Assembly: GCA_938041945.1 (NCBI GenBank) | Contig: CALISC010000013.1 | Location: 1-5,451, forward strand | Reading direction: 5' to 3' | Source: an uncultured Acholeplasmataceae bacterium | GTDB taxonomy: Bacteria; Bacillota_I; Bacilli_A; Acholeplasmatales; Acholeplasmataceae | DNA: 5,451 nucleotides | Part shown: positions 1-5,200 of the stretch, one piece after another | How positions within the stretch are numbered: position 1 is the stretch's first letter | Layout of the letters: the number at the start of each line of letters is the position of its first letter | Notes under the pieces: model-generated | What the model saw: only the letters and a program-made list of their open reading frames with translations | What the model was told of the DNA's origin: nothing | Database searches by the model: none | Position numbers and translations under genes: made by a program

Positions 1-55
1 ATAACTCAAAACAACAAAAAACGAATAAACTTTTTTAAAAATAAATTAGTAAAAT
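1..55. other. AT-rich left edge, possible tail of an upstream gene
   Basis: This stretch is very A-rich and carries no identifiable gene. The first + frame is open from base 1 to a TAA at 55-57 and would give a lysine/asparagine-rich tail of 18 residues (ITQNNKKRINFFKNKLVK). The stop falls right at the hairpin that starts at 56, which is where the end of an upstream + strand gene would be expected. The peptide is too short and too low in complexity to assign. The third + frame is also open until a TAA at 36-38 region and cannot be separated from it on this evidence. A gene arriving on the - strand is equally possible because the hairpin is flanked suitably on both sides. Confidence 0.15.
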
Positions 56-87
56 AAAATAAGTAGACCCGCGGTCTGCTTATTTTT
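56..87. terminator. Probable bidirectional rho-independent terminator
   Basis: A 14-bp stem pairs 56-69 with 73-86 around the three-base loop CGC at 70-72. Only one pair is not Watson-Crick; it is a T opposite G, which is a G-U wobble in + strand RNA. The core GTAGACC/GGTCTGC is GC-rich against a very AT-rich background. TATTTTT follows on the + strand, and the left side reads as a T-rich tract on the - strand, so it could stop transcription from either direction. It isolates the restriction-modification operon from whatever lies upstream. Confidence 0.8.
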
Positions 88-94
88 AATTGGT

Positions 95-122
95 AAATTT
101 GTATACTTTGGCATACAAATTT
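95..122. promoter_or_regulatory. Inverted repeat, likely operator of the HTH-methyltransferase
   Basis: Two perfect 10-base arms, AAATTTGTAT (95-104) and ATACAAATTT (113-122), are separated by the eight-base spacer ACTTTGGC, so the half-site centres lie 18 bp apart. The repeat sits 14 bp before the ATG, and its right arm runs into the extended -10 element at 122-130. The gene directly downstream begins with an XRE/Cro-type helix-turn-helix, a family that normally binds such dyads as a dimer. Inference: the fusion protein binds here and represses its own operon by blocking RNA polymerase. It is not followed by a T-run and is unlikely to be a terminator. Confidence 0.6.
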
Positions 123-130
123 GCTAAAAT
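122..130 (+). promoter_or_regulatory. Extended -10 promoter of the R-M operon, probably leaderless
   Basis: TGCTAAAAT fits the extended -10 pattern TGnTATAAT with one mismatch in the hexamer (TAAAAT at 125-130). No good -35 lies 16-18 bp upstream, which an extended -10 can tolerate. Counting seven bases past the hexamer puts the transcription start at about 137, the A of the methyltransferase ATG, so the mRNA would lack a 5' leader. An alternative pair is TTGGCA (108-113) with TATAGT (130-135) at 16-bp spacing, but it would start transcription inside the gene, about base 142, and leave no obvious start codon. Confidence 0.5.
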
Positions 131-136
131 ATAGTT

Positions 137-1198
137 ATGATAAATCTTGTTAAAAAACACTTCGGTGAAAGAGTATTAGCGTTAAGAAAAAGTCATTCTT
201 TGACGCAAGAAGACTTGGCTTTAAGTAGTGGTATTGAAAGACCACAAGTTTCTAAAATTGAAAATGGTGAGGTCAATGTTTCACTTGAAACAATTTATAA
301 AATCGCCAAAGCACTGAATACCGAAATTCCGACGCTATTTGATTTTACTAACCAAGCCACACCCAAGCCTTTTGTGAAATGGGCTGGTGGTAAAACTCAA
401 CTACTAGAAAAATTAGTGCAACTTTTGCCAACTAAAATCAATACTTATTTTGAGCCCTTTGTAGGAGGAGGCGCTTTGTTTTTTCGCCTTCAGCCTAAAA
501 AGGTGATTATAAATGACTTAAATAAAGACCTTTGTTTTGCGTACAATTGCTTTCAAGTAGAAAGCGATTTTGAGAAACTTATTGCTCTGCTTGATGAATA
601 CCAGGCTAAACATTCAGAAGAATTTTATTATCAAGTAAGAGAACTAGATAGACAAAACGAATTTGAAAAAGAACCTCCATACCTAAAAGCAGCCAGACTA
701 ATTTATTTAAACAAAACTTGCTTTAATGGTCTCTTTAGAGTAAACAAATCTGGTTATTTTAACGTTCCGTTTGGCAAAAAAGTAAATGTAAACTTATATA
801 ATTTAAACAATTTTTTAGAAATTAAAAGATACTTTTCAAACAATCAAGTAGATGTGGCTAATCTTGATTTTGAAAAGTCAGTAGCAGACGCTAAAAAAGG
901 TGACTTTGTTTATTTTGATCCGCCTTATGATGTTTTTCCAAATAAAAACGGGTTTGTTGATTACAGCAAAGAAAAGTTTGATAAAGCCGAACAAATCAGA
1001 CTAAGAGACCTGGCTTTAAAGTTAACTAAAAAAGGGGTGAATGTGATGCTTTCTAATCACAATACACCTTTTATTCAAGAAATTTATAAAAGTTTTAATT
1101 TACATGTTGTAAATGCCAAAAGAGCAATCAATTCAAATGGCAAAAAAAGAGGAGAAGTTGAAGAGGTCATAATTACAAATTACAAAAGAGAGGTTTAA
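137..1198 (+). CDS. XRE-type HTH / Dam-family adenine-N6 methyltransferase fusion
   Basis: This 353-residue protein is predicted to methylate adenine in GATC and to bind DNA as a regulator. Residues about 8-65 form a Cro/C1-type helix-turn-helix, with LTQEDLA at 22-28 and the recognition-helix stretch RPQVSKIENG at 35-44. After a linker of about ten residues comes a full-size class alpha (D12) methyltransferase. FVKWAGGK at 79-86 is motif X, FEPFVGGGALFF at 105-116 is the S-adenosylmethionine-binding motif I, the Dam-type segment FNGLFRVNKSGYFNVPFG is at 196-213, and DPPY at 261-264 is the catalytic motif IV. The methyltransferase part is about 278 residues, the usual Dam/DpnM length, so the HTH is an addition. 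The only other Met is at 304, and a GTG at residue 80 would cut into motif X, so the ATG at 137 is the credible start. No Shine-Dalgarno sequence precedes it. The endonuclease gene follows after three bases. GATC specificity is inferred from the family and the partner gene. Domain assignment is very secure; the regulatory role is inferred. Confidence 0.95.
   Translation: MINLVKKHFGERVLALRKSHSLTQEDLALSSGIERPQVSKIENGEVNVSLETIYKIAKALNTEIPTLFDFTNQATPKPFVKWAGGKTQLLEKLVQLLPTKINTYFEPFVGGGALFFRLQPKKVIINDLNKDLCFAYNCFQVESDFEKLIALLDEYQAKHSEEFYYQVRELDRQNEFEKEPPYLKAARLIYLNKTCFNGLFRVNKSGYFNVPFGKKVNVNLYNLNNFLEIKRYFSNNQVDVANLDFEKSVADAKKGDFVYFDPPYDVFPNKNGFVDYSKEKFDKAEQIRLRDLALKLTKKGVNVMLSNHNTPFIQEIYKSFNLHVVNAKRAINSNGKKRGEVEEVIITNYKREV
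1188..1193 (+). promoter_or_regulatory. Ribosome binding site of the endonuclease gene
   Basis: GAGAGG lies eight bases before the ATG at 1202 and inside the last codons of the methyltransferase. It fixes the endonuclease start. It contrasts with the first gene of the operon, which has no Shine-Dalgarno sequence, so the two genes are probably translated by different initiation routes. Confidence 0.65.
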
Positions 1199-1201
1199 TT
1201 T

Positions 1202-2068
1202 ATGGAAAAGAATTTCGAAAAATGGTTGAATACCATGATAGATACCGTGGCTACTTGGGATTACTACACAGACTTTGATAAAGTTTACTTAAATGTTGAG
1301 AAAATTAAAATTGAGTTAAATCTACTAAACTCACTAATTGGTTCTAAAAACATCCGCACAGATTTTATTAACCTAGTTAAAAAATACCCAGAAGTACTAA
1401 AGGCAATTCCTATTTTAATCGCAAAACGCGAAAAGCAAATTAAAGTAATTGCTGAAGACCACTATTTATTTGATTTTGCTGAAATTAACTATACCACAGA
1501 GCAATACGCTGATTTTATGGAAAAAACTGGTTTATTTAATTTACTTCAAAACAAAATTGTAAATAACTTAATTGACTATGTTTACGGAGTTGAAGTAGGG
1601 ATTGACACGAATGCTCGTAAAAACCGAACAGGGAAAAGCATGGAAAATATAGTTGAGTCATATTTAAAAAAAGCAGGATTAAAACTAGGCGAAACCTACT
1701 TTAAAGAAATGAATAAAACAGATATCGAAAAGAAGTTTGGTCTAGATTTATCTAAATTAGACGGACTTGCTAAAACACAAAAACGTTTTGATTTTGTCAT
1801 CAACTACAACTCACAAATTTTTGCGATTGAATGTAACTTCTATTCAAGTGGAGGCTCTAAGTTAAATGAAACCGCAAGGAGTTATAAAAACCTTGCAACT
1901 TCTGCTAAAGAAATTCAAGGCTTTAATTTTGTTTGGTTAACAGACGGAGCAGGTTGGAAGTCAGCAAAGAACAATTTAGAGGATACCGCCGAAGTTTTAA
2001 ACGAACTTTTTAACTTAAATGATTTAAAAAACAACATCATAATTGATTTACTTAAAAACCATTTTTAG
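1202..2068 (+). CDS. DpnII/MboI-family type II restriction endonuclease (GATC)
   Basis: This 288-residue protein matches the DpnII family along its whole length, including total size as I recall it. The family cuts unmethylated double-stranded GATC and is blocked by adenine methylation. Recognisable family stretches are the N-terminal DYYTDFDKVY (20-29), LNSLIGSKNI (42-51), FMEKTGLFNLLQN (105-117), VGIDTNARKNR (132-142) and SGGSKLNETARSYK (216-229), plus FVWLTDGAGW (243-252). The likely PD-(D/E)xK-type core is the helix MENIVES (147-153), then D197 in RFDF, then E210-x-N212 in AIECNF; the usual Lys position appears to be Asn. It lies three bases after the methyltransferase stop, has its own ribosome binding site, and is presumably cotranscribed. 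It ends in TAG. No GATC occurs within the gene. Function by family resemblance is strong; the catalytic residue assignment is tentative. Confidence 0.93.
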   Translation: MEKNFEKWLNTMIDTVATWDYYTDFDKVYLNVEKIKIELNLLNSLIGSKNIRTDFINLVKKYPEVLKAIPILIAKREKQIKVIAEDHYLFDFAEINYTTEQYADFMEKTGLFNLLQNKIVNNLIDYVYGVEVGIDTNARKNRTGKSMENIVESYLKKAGLKLGETYFKEMNKTDIEKKFGLDLSKLDGLAKTQKRFDFVINYNSQIFAIECNFYSSGGSKLNETARSYKNLATSAKEIQGFNFVWLTDGAGWKSAKNNLEDTAEVLNELFNLNDLKNNIIIDLLKNHF

Positions 2069-2089
2069 CCCAAATTTAGTTTTTAAAAA

Positions 2090-2124
2090 TGCAATTTTAA
2101 TTCTGATTTAAAATTGCAATTTTT
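2090..2124 (+). terminator. Rho-independent terminator after the R-M operon
   Basis: TGCAATTTTAA (2090-2100) pairs perfectly with TTAAAATTGCA (2108-2118) around the seven-base loop TTCTGAT, giving an 11-bp stem, followed by ATTTTT. The stem has only two G-C pairs but is long, and an A-rich run before it could extend pairing with the T-run. It begins 21 bases after the endonuclease stop and separates this operon from the polC promoter. Confidence 0.75.
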
Positions 2125-2137
2125 ATCTTAATTTGAA

Positions 2138-2166
2138 TTGAAAAAAAGCCTTAATTGCAGTATGAT
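2138..2166 (+). promoter_or_regulatory. Sigma-A-type promoter of polC
   Basis: TTGAAA (2138-2143) and TATGAT (2161-2166) each differ from the housekeeping consensus by one base and are separated by exactly 17 bp. The predicted transcription start is about 2173, giving a leader of roughly 40 bases. This shows that polC is transcribed independently of the restriction-modification genes. Confidence 0.7.
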
Positions 2167-2173
2167 ATTGATA

Positions 2174-2186
2174 GACTTGCCAAGTC
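2174..2186. promoter_or_regulatory. 13-bp dyad at the predicted polC transcription start
   Basis: GACTTG (2174-2179) and CAAGTC (2181-2186) are perfect inverted arms with one base between them. The dyad begins about one base after the predicted start of transcription. As DNA it could be an operator; as RNA it would be a small 5-bp hairpin at the very 5' end of the mRNA, which can stabilise a transcript. Nothing in the window decides between these uses, and a dyad of this size can occur by chance. Confidence 0.3.
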
Positions 2187-2200
2187 ATTTAAAGATTTTT

Positions 2201-2205
2201 AGGAG
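2201..2205 (+). promoter_or_regulatory. Ribosome binding site of polC
   Basis: AGGAG ends nine bases before the ATG at 2215, a normal Shine-Dalgarno position, and a second AGGA lies between them at 2207-2210. This supports the chosen polC start. Confidence 0.8.
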
Positions 2206-2214
2206 TAGGAAACA

Positions 2215-5200
2215 ATGAGTATAAAAGATTTTTTTGAAAAAAGATTTGACTTTTCGCCAACTGTAGTTAATTTCAATCAAACAGATGAAAAACTAGATGT
2301 TACTATCAAATTAAAAGAAGTAATTTCTTATTCTGATTTTTTTTCATTTAACCAAGAAACTTTTAAATTTCTACAAAGCGTGGGAGCACCAAAAAACACA
2401 AAACTAATTTTTACCTATGAAACCTACTCTAAATTAGATGTGCATTTTCTTAGTTATTTTCAGGCTCAAATAAAAAATTTCAATACCAATGATCCTGTAA
2501 ATAAACGCTTTCTTGAAGTTGTTTTAAAATCTGAGTTTAAGGTTGACGAAACTAATAGAACTATCAACATTACAGTTGATACAAATACGCTTAACTGGGC
2601 TATTAAACAGAACTTAAGCAAAACTTTATTTAATGCTTTTTCTAACTATTTCGGCCTACCTTTTATCTTTAATTTCCAAAAAAGACCAATCAGCGAAACC
2701 ACTTTTGAATTAAACACTCAGTCTCAACATGTTCAAACTGGTTCAAACCAAGCATATACCCAAACTATGCATTCAAACCAAGGTTATTCCAGACGACGCA
2801 GCTACTCTTTTAAAGACGACCTTTCTTTAAAGAAATTAAAAGAAATTCCTTATGACAACTACGAAGTTACAAAAAAACAAAATCAAGGTGAAAGCCTAGT
2901 TTATAAGTTTCACGTTACCGTGGTAGAGGCAGAAATTAGAAAACTCAAAGACGGCAAATATACCCTGCTTCAAATGACTTTAGAAGACGATACTGATGCT
3001 ATTTTGGCCAAAAAGTTTCTATACAACCAAGAAATCACGGAGGCTGAAAAAATCCAGCCTGGCACTAACTTAAAAATTATTGCAGAAGTTCAATACGACA
3101 CCTATGCTGCTGACGTTGTTTTAATGCTTAAAAACTTTGAAATTATAGACAAAGAACACGAAGCAGAAGAAAACGCTTCATTTACTCGCCAAGATAAAGC
3201 AGAAGAAAAGCGAGTTGAACTACACGTTCAAACTAAACTTTCTAACATGGACGGAGTTGGTGAGATTAAAGACTACGTAGCCCTAGCTAAATCTTTTGGA
3301 CATAAAGCCATTGCGGTTACCGACTCTGGCGGAATTTATGCATACCCACAATTTGCACAAGCCTGCAAAAAAGCCGAAATTAAACCGATTTACGGTGTAC
3401 AACTGCCTTACATTGACGACTCTTTTTATATTAAAAAAGGAGACTCAAACACTTTACTTAAAGACCTTACTTACGTGGTGTTTGACTTAGAGACCACCGG
3501 ACTTTCTATAGTTAACGACAAAATTATTGAAATCGGTGCAGTTAAGGTAAAAAACGGTCAAATCATTGATAGGTTTCAGGCGTTTTGCGACCCTGAAGAA
3601 AAGTTAATTGAGTTTGTCTCAAACTTAACTAACATTACCGATGAGATGTTAAAAGGTCAACCTAAAATAGAAGTTGTCTTAAAAGAGTTTATAGAGTTTG
3701 CCAAAGACTCGGTCTTAGTTGCCCACAACGCTTCGTTTGACTGCTTAAATGTGCTTCATAAAGCTAAAGTTTTAAACTACTCGTTTCGCAAAAATGTACT
3801 ATACATAGATACTCTTAACTTAGCCAGATATCACTACTCAGACCAACTTAAGCGTTTTAACTTAGGTACCCTTTCTCGTTTCTTTAAAATCAACTTAGAA
3901 AACCACCACCGCGCGATAGATGACGCTGATGCTACTGGTCAAATGTTTATCAAAATGCTTGGAGACCTTGCCCAAAAAGGTATTAAAACTTTCAACGAAC
4001 TTGAAACCACTGTTGACCGCAAAAAAACTTACTTACATCAAATGCCGTTTGCGGTAGATTTTTTGGTCAAAAACCAAACCGGCTATAAAAACCTATTTAA
4101 GTTAGTAACATCTGCTTTAACTGAGTACTTTTACCAAAGACCCCGTGTACTTGCTTCTGAGTTTGAAAAATACAAAGAGGGTCTGTTAATTGGTGCAAAC
4201 GGCGCAGGTGAACTTTGGTTTGATGCTCTAAACTCAACCGACGATGTTTTGGACTCACATATTTTAAAATACGACTATATTTTAGTTTATCCACCAAATT
4301 GTTTTTCACACCTTAAAGACAACATAGCAGGTGGAATGAATGCCATTAAAAACGCAATTTATAGACTAATTGAGCATGCTAAGAAGTTAAATAAAATTGT
4401 AGTTGCTTCAAGCAATCCGCATTACTTAAATAAAGAAGACCAAATTTACTATCAGTTTTTTATTAGAACTCCATTAGTTGGCGGGGGCCGCCATGAACTT
4501 GCTCAATACGAAAACACTCCTGACTACTTTTTTCAGACAACCGATGAACTAAGTGCTGAGTTTGCGTTTTTAAATGACGATAAACTAATAAAGGAAATTG
4601 TGGTTGAAAACTCAAATAAGATTGCTGACTTAATTCAAGATATTCAGGCCTTTCCAGAAGGACTATATTCTTTTTCTGATGACTACTTTAAAGACGCAGG
4701 TATTCCTTCAATCGAAGGTGAGTTTAAGCGCTTAATTTCTAAAAACCTAGAGCAAAAGTACGGTAAAAACCCTCATCCTTTTATTTTAGACAGAATAAAA
4801 AGAGAACAAACTACCATTCTTAAAAACAATTTTGCCTCTATTTACTACATGTCTTATTTGCTTGTCAAAAAATCTAACGACGACGGCTACGTGGTAGGTA
4901 GCCGTGGTTCGGTTGGCTCTTCTTTTGTAGCAACAATTTTGGGAATTACTGAAGTAAATCCACTACCTCCACATTATTTTTGTCCAAATGGTTGTTTTCA
5001 AGTCTTTAAGTTCAATGAAGACTTAAAGAAAGACTACGCCTCTACTCAGTTTGACGAGATGTTTAAAGATGACTTAAATGAAGCAGACGATGGATATGAC
5101 TTAAAAGAACGAGACTGTCCGGTGTGTGGATCTAAACTAAACCGAGATGGCCACGACATTCCGTTTGAGACCTTCCTTGGTTTTCAAGGAGATAAAACTC

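Noticed and set aside
95..122. Reading the inverted repeat as a second terminator or attenuator
   Set aside because: The stem is followed by TGCTAAAAT, not a T-run, it lies upstream of the predicted transcription start, and there is no leader peptide.
1158..1186. Possible internal promoter for the endonuclease: TTGAAG and TACAAA at 17-bp spacing
   Set aside because: Both hexamers match the consensus at only four of six positions, and the predicted start would fall at about 1193, on the ribosome binding site. Cotranscription with the methyltransferase explains the gene better.
79..2140. Possible direct repeats flanking the R-M cassette (TTTTTAATT-like strings near 83-91 and 2120-2134)
   Set aside because: The similarity is only short A/T runs, expected by chance at this composition; there is no clean target-site duplication, terminal inverted repeat or recombinase gene.
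3296..3490. Open + strand frame of 64 codons
   Set aside because: It lies wholly inside polC in another frame, over the conserved PHP and exonuclease coding sequence, has no ribosome binding site of note and no recognisable motif.
4097..4309. Open - strand frame of 70 codons
   Set aside because: Antisense to the PHP part of polC, no family resemblance, composition as expected from a shadow frame.
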